A stretch of 64,000 nucleotides of DNA from Nonomuraea sp. NBC_00507 (GCF_036013525.1 NZ_CP107853.1:4588001-4652000); one strand, 5' to 3'; counted from the stretch's first letter, positions 16,276 through 25,257 are shown. Program-made: numbers and translations. The notes: generated from the letters alone by a model not told the origin.

Positions 16276-16462
16276 GGCAGGACTTGGGCTGCGGGGACGG
16301 CTGGACCGGCGGGGGACACGACGGTGGAGATCCGTGTGGGCTTTGGCGGTGCCGGCCTGTCCGTCATCGCCGCAGCGGCAGTCCATCCCCCGTACTCGCG
16401 GAGCATGCGCAGGTCACCCGGGGGGCGTGAGATGCCGCAAGGCGAGCGGCCCTCGGTGGCGT

Positions 16463-17536
16463 TCAGCTGACGGAGTCCGCGGCAGATGGTGGGGCGATGG
16501 ACTCGCGGCTGCGCAGGGGCATCGGCACCCGGTGCACCTCGCCCTTGGGATCGGGGTCTGCGTGGTCGCGGCCGATCTGGGTGAACAGCACGCCGACGGC
16601 CTTGCGGCCGAGCTCGTAGTGGGGCAGTGCCACGGTGGTCAGCTTGGGGCGCATCCACGCGGCGATGGGATGGTCGTCGAAGGAGACGACGGAGACGTCC
16701 GCGGGCACCTTGAGCCCGAAGTCGTCGAGTGCCTGGTAGGCGCCCAGGGCGAGCCGGTCGTTGAAGCAGATCAACGCGTGCGGGCGCGTGCTTTCGAGTA
16801 GTGCCCGCGTCGCGGCGAGACCGTACTCGGGTTGCCAGTCATCGCAAAGGCGGCCGCCCGCCACCCTGACGCCTGCCTCGCCGAGCGTCTCGCGGATGCC
16901 TCTGAGTCGTTCCATCGCCGCGACGCCTCCGGGGGGGAATTGGCGCAGGCCCGGGCCGGCGCCGATCAGGTAGATGCCGTCGCGATGGCCGGCCTCGAGC
17001 AGCACCCGGGCGGCGCAGCGGCCGGCCTCGATCTCGTCAGGGATGACCGAGGGCAGGTGGGTGGGCTGTTTGGACAGCGCGTTGAGCAGGACGGCGGGAG
17101 CGGCGGCGACGACCTTGGGCACCTTGATGGTCGTGGTGAACATCGACGCCAGGATGAGCCCGTCGACCTGGCGGTCGAGCATGGCCTGCAGCAGGAGGCG
17201 TTCGAGCTCGGCGTCTCCTTCCGTTTCACCGATGAACAGCATGATGCCGCGCTCACGGGCGGCCTCCAGCGCCCCCTTGATCATGTCGCCGGCCAGCCGT
17301 GAGGTGGCGACCGTGTCGGAGACGAAGCCGATCGTCCGGGTGGTGCCCGTGCGCAGGCCCACGGAGACGATGTTGGGCCGGTACTGCAACTCGTCGGCGG
17401 CTCGCAGGACACGCTGCTCGACATCCTGAGAGATCCGCAGCTCACGGCCGCGGCCGGACAGCACCAGCGAGGCGGTCGGCCGTGAGACACCGGCCGCTTT
17501 GGCCACATCGGCCAGCGTGACCCGTCGTGAGCTCAC
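16463..17536 (-). CDS. LacI-family transcriptional regulator (357 aa)
   Basis: An N-terminal LacI helix-turn-helix (VTLADVAKAAGVSRPTASLV, residues 6-25, with a hinge region after it) and a periplasmic-binding-like sugar sensor domain (TIGFVSDTVATSRLAGDMIK, then ALICFNDRLALGAYQALDDF and VSVVSFDDHPIAAWMRPKLT). It is divergent from the sugar ABC genes. The operator between them (17610-17625) and its twin before the esterase are the probable binding sites. A sugar imported by the transporter or released by the GH68 enzyme is the likely inducer. Confidence 0.92.
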   Translation of the reverse strand: MSSRRVTLADVAKAAGVSRPTASLVLSGRGRELRISQDVEQRVLRAADELQYRPNIVSVGLRTGTTRTIGFVSDTVATSRLAGDMIKGALEAARERGIMLFIGETEGDAELERLLLQAMLDRQVDGLILASMFTTTIKVPKVVAAAPAVLLNALSKQPTHLPSVIPDEIEAGRCAARVLLEAGHRDGIYLIGAGPGLRQFPPGGVAAMERLRGIRETLGEAGVRVAGGRLCDDWQPEYGLAATRALLESTRPHALICFNDRLALGAYQALDDFGLKVPADVSVVSFDDHPIAAWMRPKLTTVALPHYELGRKAVGVLFTQIGRDHADPDPKGEVHRVPMPLRSRESIAPPSAADSVS

Positions 17537-17573
17537 CCAGGGCCTCCGATCGTCAAGAGTCTGTTACAGGGGG

Positions 17574-17625
17574 TTGACATCGTACGACGCGCGCCGTGAC
17601 ACTACGGGCGCTAACCCGATTTAGC
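17574..17625 (+). promoter_or_regulatory. Sugar ABC operon promoter region with LacI operator
   Basis: TTGACA at 17574-17579 is a good -35; the -10 near 17598-17603 (GACACT) is weak. The operator GCTAACCCGATTTAGC spans 17610-17625, the exact reverse complement of the site at 16228-16243, with arms GCTAA-N6-TTAGC. It lies 74 bases from the lacI start and 58 from the binding-protein start, so it can control both directions. Confidence 0.75.
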
Positions 17626-17682
17626 AGCGAGGAGGGACATCAGCCCGGTGCCGAATGTCCCCCGGCAGCAGAGGAGATGCAC

Positions 17683-19056
17683 ATGGCTCGTCGAGTTCGC
17701 TCCGGCCAGGCCGGGGCCGCGCTGGTGATCGCCATGGGGACGCTGGCCGCCGCCTGCGCGGCTCCAGGCAGCAACAGCCCGCAGCCCGCAGCCACCAGCA
17801 CGTCGTCGCAGCCGACGTCCCAGTCAGCGGCACCCACCTGCGGTACGGCGCCGATCACGATGAACGGCTACTTCGAGACCGGCTTCCCGCTGCCCAAGGC
17901 ACTGACCACCGAGTTCTCCAAGCAGCACCCCAACGTCACGTGGAACATCCGCGAGGACCAGTTCGCGGTGATCACCCAGAACGCCCCGCGCGTCCTGGCG
18001 GACAACCCGCCCGACCTGATGCGCCTGCCCCAGGTCTCGGAGCTGGTCAAGGACAACCTGCTGAAGAACCTGGACGGCTACGCGCAGGCGTTCGGCTGGG
18101 ACAAGTGGCCGGCCTCGCAGCTCGAGCAGCTGCGCCTGGGCCCGGGTGGACGACCGCGGGGAGAGGGGTCGCTGTACGCCCTGGGGCTCAACTTCAGCAT
18201 GACCGGCGTCTTCTACAACAAGAAACTCGCCGCCCAGATCGGGATGTCCACGCCGCCCGCCACGCTGGCGGAGCTCGACGCGGCCCTGGCCAAGGCCAAG
18301 GACGCGGGCATCACACCCATCGTGCAGTTCAACGGCGGAGCCACCGGCGGCCTGGCGTTCCCGCTGCAAAACCTCATGGCCTCCTACGGCCCGCCCGGAC
18401 CGATCAACGACTGGATCTTCCAGAAGCCCGGGGCCACGATCGACACCCCGTCGAACCTGCAGGCCGTCCAGCACCTGGATCGGTGGGTGAAGGCAGGATA
18501 CTTCCAAAAAGACGTCAACGCGGTCGACTACGCGACCATGATGAGCCGCTTCATCGACGGCCAGGGCCTGTTCATGTTCAACGGCGACTGGGAGTCGGGC
18601 AACCTCGACAAGCAGATGGCGGGCAACGTCGGCTTCTCCCTGATGCCACCGGCGCAGCAGGGCGGCAAGCAGGCCGCCATGTCAGCGCCCCTCACCTTCG
18701 GCATCGCCGCGAACGCCAAGAACGCCGACTGCGCCGCGTTCTTCCTCAACTGGGTGGCCACTGACCAGAAGGCCCGCGACGTCGGTGTCGAGGTCGGCGG
18801 ATCGCATCCGATGGGCCCGGCCGACGCCTACATGCCGAAGGTCTCCTCGGACACGGTCACCGCCAGCACACTGGCCGCCGGAGCGGACATCGCCAAGGAC
18901 AACGGCGCGATGGACTTCATCGCCAACGCCACCGGCGCCATCTACGCCAAGAGCTGGACCCCGAACCTGCAGAAGCTGGTGGGCGGACAGCAGACACCGC
19001 AAGAGCTGCTGAAGGCGGTCCAGGCCGACTACGCCGGCCAGATCGAAGGAAACTGA
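17683..19056 (+). CDS. Sugar ABC transporter substrate-binding lipoprotein (457 aa)
   Basis: An extracellular solute-binding protein (family 1): a lipoprotein signal with lipobox TLAAAC, a Ser/Thr/Pro-rich linker, then the two-lobe binding fold (ITMNGYFETGFPLPKALTTE, MTGVFYNKKLAAQIGM, LFMFNGDWESGNLDKQ). It captures a carbohydrate outside the membrane and delivers it to the two downstream permeases. Of two close ATGs, 17683 is six bases after GAGGAG and is preferred over 17677. No ATPase gene is present in this operon; a shared MsiK-type ATPase elsewhere is usual in actinomycetes. Confidence 0.92.
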   Translation: MARRVRSGQAGAALVIAMGTLAAACAAPGSNSPQPAATSTSSQPTSQSAAPTCGTAPITMNGYFETGFPLPKALTTEFSKQHPNVTWNIREDQFAVITQNAPRVLADNPPDLMRLPQVSELVKDNLLKNLDGYAQAFGWDKWPASQLEQLRLGPGGRPRGEGSLYALGLNFSMTGVFYNKKLAAQIGMSTPPATLAELDAALAKAKDAGITPIVQFNGGATGGLAFPLQNLMASYGPPGPINDWIFQKPGATIDTPSNLQAVQHLDRWVKAGYFQKDVNAVDYATMMSRFIDGQGLFMFNGDWESGNLDKQMAGNVGFSLMPPAQQGGKQAAMSAPLTFGIAANAKNADCAAFFLNWVATDQKARDVGVEVGGSHPMGPADAYMPKVSSDTVTASTLAAGADIAKDNGAMDFIANATGAIYAKSWTPNLQKLVGGQQTPQELLKAVQADYAGQIEGN

Positions 19057-19064
19057 GCGAGCTG

Positions 19065-19991
19065 ATGGCCCGGCCTGTCGGAGCCCGGTCCACACACCGG
19101 CGGCCGCCCCCGACCAAGCTGCGCGGCACGCGCGGCTTGATCGGCTGGCTGTTCGTCGTCCCGGCGCTCGCCTTCTATGCGGTCTTCGTCCTGCGCCCGA
19201 TCGCCCTGACGTTCCAGTACTCGCTGTACAAATGGGACGGTATCGGCCCGTCCACCTGGGTGGGGCCGGCAAACTACGGAAAGGTCTTCACCGATCCCGA
19301 CCTGTTCGACTCACTGATCAACGCCTTCCAGCTGATCGTGTTCTTCAGCGCCATCCCGGTCGTGCTCGGACTGGCGATCGCCGCGACGATCCGGCGCATC
19401 GCCGCGAGCCGACTCGCCCTCGTGGCGCGGACCGTGCTCTTCCTGCCGCAGGTCATCCCGCTGGTGGCCGCCGGCATCGCGTGGAGCTGGCTGCTGGCCT
19501 CCACCGGAGTGATCAACCAGTTCCTCTCGCTCCTCGGCCTCGGCACGGTGACCCGGGCCTGGCTGGGCGACTTCTCCACGGCCCTGCCGGCGGTCGGCAT
19601 GATCGGCGCCTGGGTGCTCCTCGGCCTGTGCACGCTCCTGCTCCTGGCCGGCATGAGCAAGATCGATCCGGCCCTCTACGAGGCCGCCCGGCTGGACGGC
19701 GCCGGCGCGTGGCGGGAGTTCATCTCGATCACGGTCCTCAGCCTGCGGCAGGAGATCGCGGTCTGCGTCACCGTGACCGTGATCGCGGCCCTGGCGAGCT
19801 TCGACATCGTCTACATCTCCACCCAGGGCGGCCCCGGCAACACGACCATGGTGCCCGGCCTGCAGATCTACTATCTCGCCTTCTCCGAACGCGAGATCGG
19901 CACGGCCTCGGCCCTGGCTGTGGTGCTCATGTTCCTCGTGATCGCCTGCGCCCTTCCCATCCAATGGTTCACCAAGGACGGCAACCGATGA
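19065..19991 (+). CDS. Sugar ABC transporter permease, MalF/UgpA type (308 aa)
   Basis: A six-helix inner-membrane permease. After a basic cytoplasmic N-terminus, the first helix is LIGWLFVVPALAFYAVFVLR. The EAA loop that contacts the ATPase reads YEAARLDGAGAWREFISITV. It pairs with the next permease to form the channel. It starts nine bases after the binding-protein gene and its stop overlaps the next start (ATGA). The typical length is about 300 residues. Confidence 0.92.
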   Translation: MARPVGARSTHRRPPPTKLRGTRGLIGWLFVVPALAFYAVFVLRPIALTFQYSLYKWDGIGPSTWVGPANYGKVFTDPDLFDSLINAFQLIVFFSAIPVVLGLAIAATIRRIAASRLALVARTVLFLPQVIPLVAAGIAWSWLLASTGVINQFLSLLGLGTVTRAWLGDFSTALPAVGMIGAWVLLGLCTLLLLAGMSKIDPALYEAARLDGAGAWREFISITVLSLRQEIAVCVTVTVIAALASFDIVYISTQGGPGNTTMVPGLQIYYLAFSEREIGTASALAVVLMFLVIACALPIQWFTKDGNR

Positions 19992-20812
19992 TCACCGCGT
20001 GGCGGGAAGCCTGGACCGGCCGACTGCTGCTCGTCGGCATGATGGCGGTCACCGTCCTGCCGTTCCTCAGCCTGTTCGTCACCGCCCTGCATCCCTCGGG
20101 CACCTACCCGCCCGGGCTGGCCTGGCCCAGCAATCCGCAGTGGGGCAACTTCCTGCGGGCCTTCGAGGCCGCGAACATGGACGAGCTGTTGATCTCCAGC
20201 GTCCTCATCGTGCTGGGCGTGGTGCCGATCTCGATCCTGCTGGGCACGATGGCCGGCTTCGCCATCGGCCACCTGCGCGTGATCGGCAGCCGCGCGCTCT
20301 TCCTGACGTTCGTGCTCGGCCTGACCCTCCCGTTCGAGGGCATCATCACGCCGCTGTACTACCAGATCCGCGACATGGGCCTGCTGAACACGCGCTGGGC
20401 GATCATCCTGCCGCTCATCGGCCTGTTCATGCCGTTCTCCGTCTTCTGGATGCGCGCCCACTTCATCAACATGCCCGAGGAACTGTCCGAAAGCGCACGG
20501 ATGGACGGCGCCAACGTGTGGCAGCTGTTCCGGCGCATCCACGTCCCCCTGGCCATGCCGGCGATCTCCTCCCTGGGCATCCTGCTGTTCCTGTGGACCT
20601 GGAACCAGTTCCTGCTGGCCATCGTCCTCGTCGACGACCCCACCAAGCGCACGATGTCCGGCGCGCTGGGCGCCTTCCAGGGCCAGTGGGGCACCGATAT
20701 CCCCCTGCTGTGCGCCGGATCGCTGCTGATCCTGGCCCCCACGCTCGCGATCTTCCTCATCTTTCAGCGGCACTTTGTCAAGGCGCTGCTCCAGGGGTCT
20801 TTGAAGGGCTGA
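19988..20812 (+). CDS. Sugar ABC transporter permease, MalG/UgpE type (274 aa)
   Basis: The second permease of the importer. Helices include LLLVGMMAVTVLPFLSLFVT and AIILPLIGLFMPFSVFWMRA. The EAA loop reads ESARMDGANVWQLFRRIHVP. The ATG at 19988 overlaps the previous stop. The GH68 gene follows about 160 bases later in the same direction, which suggests that the imported sugar is processed by it or derives from the same substrate. Confidence 0.92.
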   Translation: MITAWREAWTGRLLLVGMMAVTVLPFLSLFVTALHPSGTYPPGLAWPSNPQWGNFLRAFEAANMDELLISSVLIVLGVVPISILLGTMAGFAIGHLRVIGSRALFLTFVLGLTLPFEGIITPLYYQIRDMGLLNTRWAIILPLIGLFMPFSVFWMRAHFINMPEELSESARMDGANVWQLFRRIHVPLAMPAISSLGILLFLWTWNQFLLAIVLVDDPTKRTMSGALGAFQGQWGTDIPLLCAGSLLILAPTLAIFLIFQRHFVKALLQGSLKG

Positions 20813-20970
20813 GCGGCGCCGACAGGACATCGCACATCACACCGCACGAGTGGAAGCAGAGGTCGTTTCATGGTCCCACGAGGACGGCTGGGCGCTGCGC
20901 GGAGACCCGCGACGAGATCCGGCATGATCCAGAGGCTCGCCGACGGTCACCGCCGCGGGCAGGGCGCCGC

Positions 20971-22152
20971 GTGAGCGGTGGCCGACCGGCGCACTGGACA
21001 CGCCGGCACCTTGATCTGCTCGCCGAGAGCAGCGCGACCACGGCACCCGTCATGGACCCGGCGGCCGTCCCCCGGATCCTGCCCGGCCACGATCTGTGGG
21101 ACCTGTGGCCGATCCAGGAGGAGGACGGCTCGACAGCCCTGATCGACGGCTACGAACTGTGGATGACGCTGTCGGCCCCCGCGCTCGGTCACCCCGAAGA
21201 GCGCCACGACCAAGCCCGCATCCGCCTGCTCGCCAAGAACGGGGACGGATGGAAGGACCTAGGGCACGCCTTCGCCGACGGCGCCTCCCCGGGCAGTCGC
21301 GAGTGGTCCGGATCAGCGGTCCACCGGCCCGACGGCACGGTATCGGTGTTCTACACGGCCGCTGGCCGGAGAGGCGAAGCACGCCCGACGTTCCGGCAGA
21401 GCGTCATCGAGGCCCGCCCCGCCCTGCTGGCCGGCGGCGACCGGATTCTGCTGCACGAAGACGCCGAACACCGGGAAATCCTCCGCTCCGACGGCCGTCT
21501 GTACCTGCCGGTGGAGGAGGCCAACGGGTCACCGGGGAACATCAGGGCCTTCCGCGATCCCGGCTGGTTCCGCGACCCGGCCGACGGGCGCGACTATCTG
21601 CTCATCGCGGCGTCCACCGCCTGGGACGACCGCTTCACCGGCGCCATCGCCCTGGCCGAGTCACGTGCCGGCGCCTGGTCCCTGCTGCCGCCCCTCATCG
21701 TGGCCGAGGCCATCAACCACGAGCTCGAACGACCGCATATCATCGTCCACCAGTCGTGGTACTACCTCTTCTTCTCCACCCAGCGTCACACCTTTCATCC
21801 AGCCGATCGCGGGCCCACGGGGCTCTATGGCTTCGCCGCGCCCCGACTGACCGGACCGTACGAGCCGCTCAACGCCTCCGGGCTTGTGATCCAGAATCCT
21901 TCTCTCGAACCCGATCAGGCCTACGCGTGGCTGGTGTTGCCCGACCTTCACGTGGTCAGCTTCGCCAACTACCGATCACAACAGGGCAGAGATCTCCGAC
22001 ATGCGGAAGCGGCGCAGGCGCGAGCCAATTTCGGCGGGACCATCGCGCCGATGCTCAAGCTCACTCTCGACGAGATGACCACGTCTGTCGTCCCCGCTGT
22101 GGAAGATCCTGTGGACCGCCGCCGCAGGCCCTTGATAGAAGGACGCCCGTGA
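20971..22152 (+). CDS. GH68-family fructosyl hydrolase/transferase without signal peptide (393 aa)
   Basis: A glycoside hydrolase family 68 protein (levansucrase, inulosucrase, beta-fructofuranosidase). The catalytic triad is visible: nucleophile D44 (HDLWDLWPIQ), transition-state stabiliser D196 (AFRDPGWF) and acid/base E253 (NHELERPH). Family blocks SGSAVHRPDG, WYYLFFSTQR and GLYGFAAPRL are conserved. The start is uncertain: the frame has only a GTG at 20971 with a weak ribosome site, or an internal ATG at 21052. Neither gives a signal peptide, unlike most secreted GH68 enzymes. It may cleave imported sucrose or fructo-oligosaccharides in the cytoplasm. It belongs to the LacI-controlled group. 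Confidence 0.85.
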   Translation: MSGGRPAHWTRRHLDLLAESSATTAPVMDPAAVPRILPGHDLWDLWPIQEEDGSTALIDGYELWMTLSAPALGHPEERHDQARIRLLAKNGDGWKDLGHAFADGASPGSREWSGSAVHRPDGTVSVFYTAAGRRGEARPTFRQSVIEARPALLAGGDRILLHEDAEHREILRSDGRLYLPVEEANGSPGNIRAFRDPGWFRDPADGRDYLLIAASTAWDDRFTGAIALAESRAGAWSLLPPLIVAEAINHELERPHIIVHQSWYYLFFSTQRHTFHPADRGPTGLYGFAAPRLTGPYEPLNASGLVIQNPSLEPDQAYAWLVLPDLHVVSFANYRSQQGRDLRHAEAAQARANFGGTIAPMLKLTLDEMTTSVVPAVEDPVDRRRRPLIEGRP

Positions 22153-22383
22153 GTCTTCTTGCTGGATAGCCGCAGCCGGACCTGTACCGCTCGAATATTG
22201 AGTTGTTCTCGTGCCCCCAGCAGAACAGAAGGTGAAGCCGTCACATAGCGGCTGATCGTCTGTTCGTAAGGTCGTCGTCGCTTGCCGGTGGAAGTCCGGT
22301 CCAGGTAGCTGCCAGGAGACCCGGTAGCAGGCTGGAGGCTTCGTCTGGAAACGGGCGGGGTCGAAGCCCAGCGTCAAAGTAGA

Positions 22384-22802
22384 CCCGCTGACCTGAAAGC
22401 CATCCAAGCTGCACCAACTCCCCGTGCACCCGTCGGTGGCCCCATTCGGGGTTCTCCCGCGCCAGGCGAATAACCAGGTCCCGAAGCCCAGGAGTCGTCC
22501 CCGGACGCCCGGGTCCGATGCGGGTAGGTCCGGGCCCGTCGCAAGAGGCGACGATGCCATGCCAGCAACGTTGCCGGAATGAGCAGCCGATGAGCGCGCA
22601 GCACCGGTGGCAACCATCGGGCCAGCGCCGCGAGAACGGCCCGGTCGGCCCAGTCCGGCTTCGGGCGTCCGACCTGCCGCTGCACCGCCACCTGGTGACG
22701 TAACGCCATGATCTCCGCGTTCTTCGACGTTTGGCTGCGGGCCGGCAACATGAGCCGGCCGAACACCGGGAGCGTGATCAGATAGAACAGACGGACGAGC
22801 AC
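22384..22802 (-). mobile_element. Integrase-type IS transposase, N-terminal remnant
   Basis: The minus strand encodes the head of an IS3/IS481-like integrase transposase: EIMALRHQVAVQRQVGRPKP, then WADRAVLAALARWLPP and PATLLAWHRRLLRRARTYPH. After about residue 95 the frame is lost; a neighbouring frame continues as MHGELVQLGWL (22429 downwards), which matches the next block of the family. The catalytic core is missing. It is one of three remnants of this IS type in the window. Confidence 0.75.
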
Positions 22803-22952
22803 AAGACGCGATCTTTATACGGGTACGTACCCCGTCAAAACCACAGGCCAGAACCGTCGTGGCTGAATTTGACGCGGTACACGCCCCCCGCTCTCCTGAG
22901 CCTGATCCGGCGTCGCTACGCTCTGGCTCGATCAAGTGGAGGAAAGGCGGCC

Positions 22953-23372
22953 ATGACCGGGACCTGTACGTTTTGCGGCATCGTTGCCGGAGAGATCCCC
23001 GCGGAGATCGTCTACTCCGACGAGCACGTGGTCGCCTTCCTTGACATCTCGCAGGCGACTCGCGGTCACACCCTGGTTGTCCCCCGCGAGCACTGTCGCG
23101 ACCTGACCGACATCGGTCCGGACCGCGCGGGTCTGCTGATGCGGGGTGCTGTGCAGACCGCCGCCCTGCTGCGGCGCGCGCTGGAACCGGGCGGGATGAA
23201 CATCTGGCACGCTACCGGCCCTACGGCCTGGCAGACCGTGTTCCACTTCCACCTTCACCTGCTGCCCCGCTACACCCCGGAGGATCTCAGGCAGGCATGG
23301 ACGCATCGGGAACTGCCGCTGTCGTCGCTGTCGCCACTGGCCGATCACATCAGGACCGCCGCGGCGTCCTGA
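22953..23372 (+). CDS. HIT-family nucleotide hydrolase/transferase (139 aa)
   Basis: A histidine-triad protein: N-terminal CTFCGIVAGEIPAEIVYSDE, the middle GHTLVVPREHCRDLTDIG, and the triad HFHLHLLPR. HIT proteins hydrolyse nucleoside phosphoramidates or dinucleotides in the cytoplasm through the central histidine. CxxC near the N-terminus suggests a zinc-site variant. The ATG at 22953 follows GGAGGAAAGG. The gene stands alone between IS debris and a tRNA remnant. Confidence 0.9.
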   Translation: MTGTCTFCGIVAGEIPAEIVYSDEHVVAFLDISQATRGHTLVVPREHCRDLTDIGPDRAGLLMRGAVQTAALLRRALEPGGMNIWHATGPTAWQTVFHFHLHLLPRYTPEDLRQAWTHRELPLSSLSPLADHIRTAAAS

Positions 23373-23628
23373 AAGCGGCGTCACTCCGGCGCCGTCGGCA
23401 TGGTTTCCCCCACGTGGACGGCGCAGGCAGTGACAGTTGGAACCAGCGACGCCTTCGATCCGAGCGGGCAGCTTGCTGCGTAGATCACTGAGTTGCGGCG
23501 GCCGTGCTCGAAGCGCGCTCGTACGCCCCGGCATGTGTCGTCAGGGCCTGGCACCGCCTGATACGCAATGTATGCGGAGACGGCAGGAACTACTGTAAAA
23601 CGGCACTGCACCGCACTTAAGGATCTTG
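23373..23628. other. Unassigned stretch before the tRNA remnant
   Basis: No gene is supported here. A 76-codon minus-strand frame (23611-23381) is open but has no ribosome site or recognised family. The sequence leads directly into the tRNA-like fragment and may be part of a decayed integrative element. Confidence 0.3.
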
Positions 23629-23670
23629 CATCTAATCCGACGGTCGCAGGTTCGAATCCTGCAGGGCGCT
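23629..23670 (+). pseudogene. 3' half of a tRNA gene (possible attachment site)
   Basis: A perfect T arm is present: stem GCAGG, loop TTCGAAT, stem CCTGC (23646-23662). It is followed by a seven-base acceptor strand AGGGCGC and a discriminator. Upstream bases CATCTAATCCGA resemble an anticodon loop and the 3' side of its stem, but the 5' half (acceptor, D arm) is not present. tRNA 3' ends regenerated this way are typical attachment sites of actinomycete integrative elements and phages. No integrase gene is visible in the window. Confidence 0.6.
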
Positions 23671-23859
23671 TTGATCATGTGCTGACCTGCGGTTATGCTA
23701 GATCGGATGCGTTCTAGAATTTTCGTCTGGCGTTTGCGTGCTCCGTGCGTGCTCGCGTGCACCAACCTGCGCACAACATGATCAAGACTGCGGTCGCCGG
23801 TGACCTCGCTCCAGGAGACACGCCGGCCTCAGGTCGCATGGGGCATGTCCTGAGTCGAC

Positions 23860-24837
23860 CTAACCGCCCGCGGAGAGGCGTAAGTCGTGCACGCGTTCCC
23901 ACCGTTGCGCTGTGACGATCTTAGCGGTCACGTCATCCAGGTCGTAGACGATCGACCACCGGGTGTGGTGCTGAGCCACCCTCCTGAGCAGCTCCATCGC
24001 GTCCGTGTCGCCGCCTTCGGCGAGGAGCCGGTAGCGGCGGTCGGCCAGCTTGGCGGCCCGGTCGGTGCCGCTCATCGTGATGTTGGTGAGGTAGCGGTCG
24101 TCGATGACGTTCATGCGCCCGTCGCCGTACTCGACGACCGCGGACCTGCCCGCCCGGTCAGCGATCAGGTAGTGGAGTTGCGGGCCGCCGGTGAAGTCCA
24201 GATTGTAGCGACCCATCAGGTCGATCGCTTCGGGCACGGTCGCGGCCCGGTCGAGCATGAGCCGGATGATCCGCACTCCGCTTACGGTGGGGCGTCCCGG
24301 GGTGGGCGCGGGCAGCCGCGCGTCTGGCGCCTGGGCCAGGCCGACGGCGAGCCCCTTCTCGTTCATGCCGTCGAACGGGGTCAGCACCGCGTGCGCCAGC
24401 CGCCGCCGGTCCTGGGCGGCGTTCAGGTCCGGCCGGGCCCCCGACGGGAACAGGTAGGAGACGTCGGCCAGGGAGAGCGAGGCGTAGCCGTCCGGCGGGC
24501 GGGCGTGGACGACCATGGCCGGGTTGGATTCCCAGTCGAAGTTCCTGCCGAATGCGCCGGGGCGGTGGAACAGCGAGCATGCCCAGCCGTCCCCTTTCCT
24601 GGCCAACTCCTCGTCGGTGAGCGGTGCCTCGGCGTCATAGCCGCCGTGATAGGTCATTTCGTACAGCGGCATATCGTCCAGCCGGCGCAGACTGGCCGCC
24701 GTATGGGCGATCTGGTCCTCCGTCTGCCTGAGTACCTGGGCCGCGGAGGAGGGCGTCGGCGGCGCCACTGCGGGCGCGCACGCCACCGTCGCCGTCAGGA
24801 GCAGGGCCGACAAAATCGCCACGGCAGCGGTCCGCAT
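23860..24837 (-). CDS. Ntn-hydrolase (linear amide / C45-like) lipoprotein (325 aa)
   Basis: An exported lipoprotein (signal peptide with LTATVAC) whose mature domain resembles the choloylglycine hydrolase / acyl-CoA:6-APA acyltransferase Ntn group. The candidate N-nucleophile cysteine lies in GWACSLFHRPGAFGRNFDWE, and the family arrangement of FGRNFDW, GMNEKGLAVGLAQ and YNLDFTGGPQLHYLIADRAG follows. It may hydrolyse linear amide bonds such as acylated homoserine lactones, penicillins or amino acids at the cell surface. Unlike classical self-processing enzymes, the Cys lies about 85 residues in, as in many C45-like lipoproteins. Confidence 0.75.
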   Translation of the reverse strand: MRTAAVAILSALLLTATVACAPAVAPPTPSSAAQVLRQTEDQIAHTAASLRRLDDMPLYEMTYHGGYDAEAPLTDEELARKGDGWACSLFHRPGAFGRNFDWESNPAMVVHARPPDGYASLSLADVSYLFPSGARPDLNAAQDRRRLAHAVLTPFDGMNEKGLAVGLAQAPDARLPAPTPGRPTVSGVRIIRLMLDRAATVPEAIDLMGRYNLDFTGGPQLHYLIADRAGRSAVVEYGDGRMNVIDDRYLTNITMSGTDRAAKLADRRYRLLAEGGDTDAMELLRRVAQHHTRWSIVYDLDDVTAKIVTAQRWERVHDLRLSAGG

Positions 24838-24961
24838 CCTTGCATTGTCCCTTCCGGCACCCGCCGTGTCACCCGTGGATCAAGGCCTCACCCGTGCTTG
24901 GACGAGGTCAGAAGTCCTGGAGTTCGCGGTGGCGCGGCACGCTGATCCGCCTCTACCGCAT

Positions 24962-25252
24962 TCAGGCGGTGCACCGACTCTCGTGGCGGTCTTGCGGGCC
25001 GCCGGGTCGGACCGTGTCCGCGTTCTCAGGAGTCGCGAGTGCCACGGCGCTTGCGGCGGAGTGCCGCCGGTCGGCGGGAGTGCGTGGCCGGGGCGTGGCC
25101 GTGTCTGCCCGCTCTACGCCCTCCACCTCCTCTGCTGCTGCTTCGTCGGCGAGCCGTCGGGCCAGGGAACGGATCGTGGGGTGGGCATAGAGCGTGGTCA
25201 GCGGGATACGCGCGCCCAGGGAATGTTCGAGGTGGTGCTGGATCTTGGCCAT
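24962..25252 (-). pseudogene. Half of a peptidyl/acyl carrier protein domain
   Basis: The minus strand reads MAKIQHHLEHSLGARIPLTT then LYAHPTIRSLARRLADE. This is the second half of an NRPS/PKS carrier domain, from the helix after the phosphopantetheine serine. The codons before the ATG (R-R-S-L-L) imitate the end of the G-x-S-L-L motif, but the first half is missing. The remaining frame is a low-complexity tail. It abuts, head to head, a dioxygenase remnant on the plus strand, so both probably derive from a lost nonribosomal peptide cluster. Confidence 0.55.
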
Positions 25253-25257
25253 GAGGA

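Noticed and set aside
19871..20830. Minus-strand open frame (319 codons) opposite the second sugar permease
   Set aside because: Composition is Arg/Asp/Gln/His-rich as expected for antisense of a membrane protein; the plus strand has clear permease helices and an EAA loop.
23381..23611. 76-codon minus-strand frame before the tRNA remnant
   Set aside because: No ribosome site, no recognised family, and it borders a tRNA-derived sequence where spurious frames are common.
23541..23774. Minus-strand frame reading CRIRTCDRRIR
   Set aside because: This peptide is the usual artefact of translating the antisense strand of a tRNA 3' end; the DNA is better explained as the tRNA remnant.
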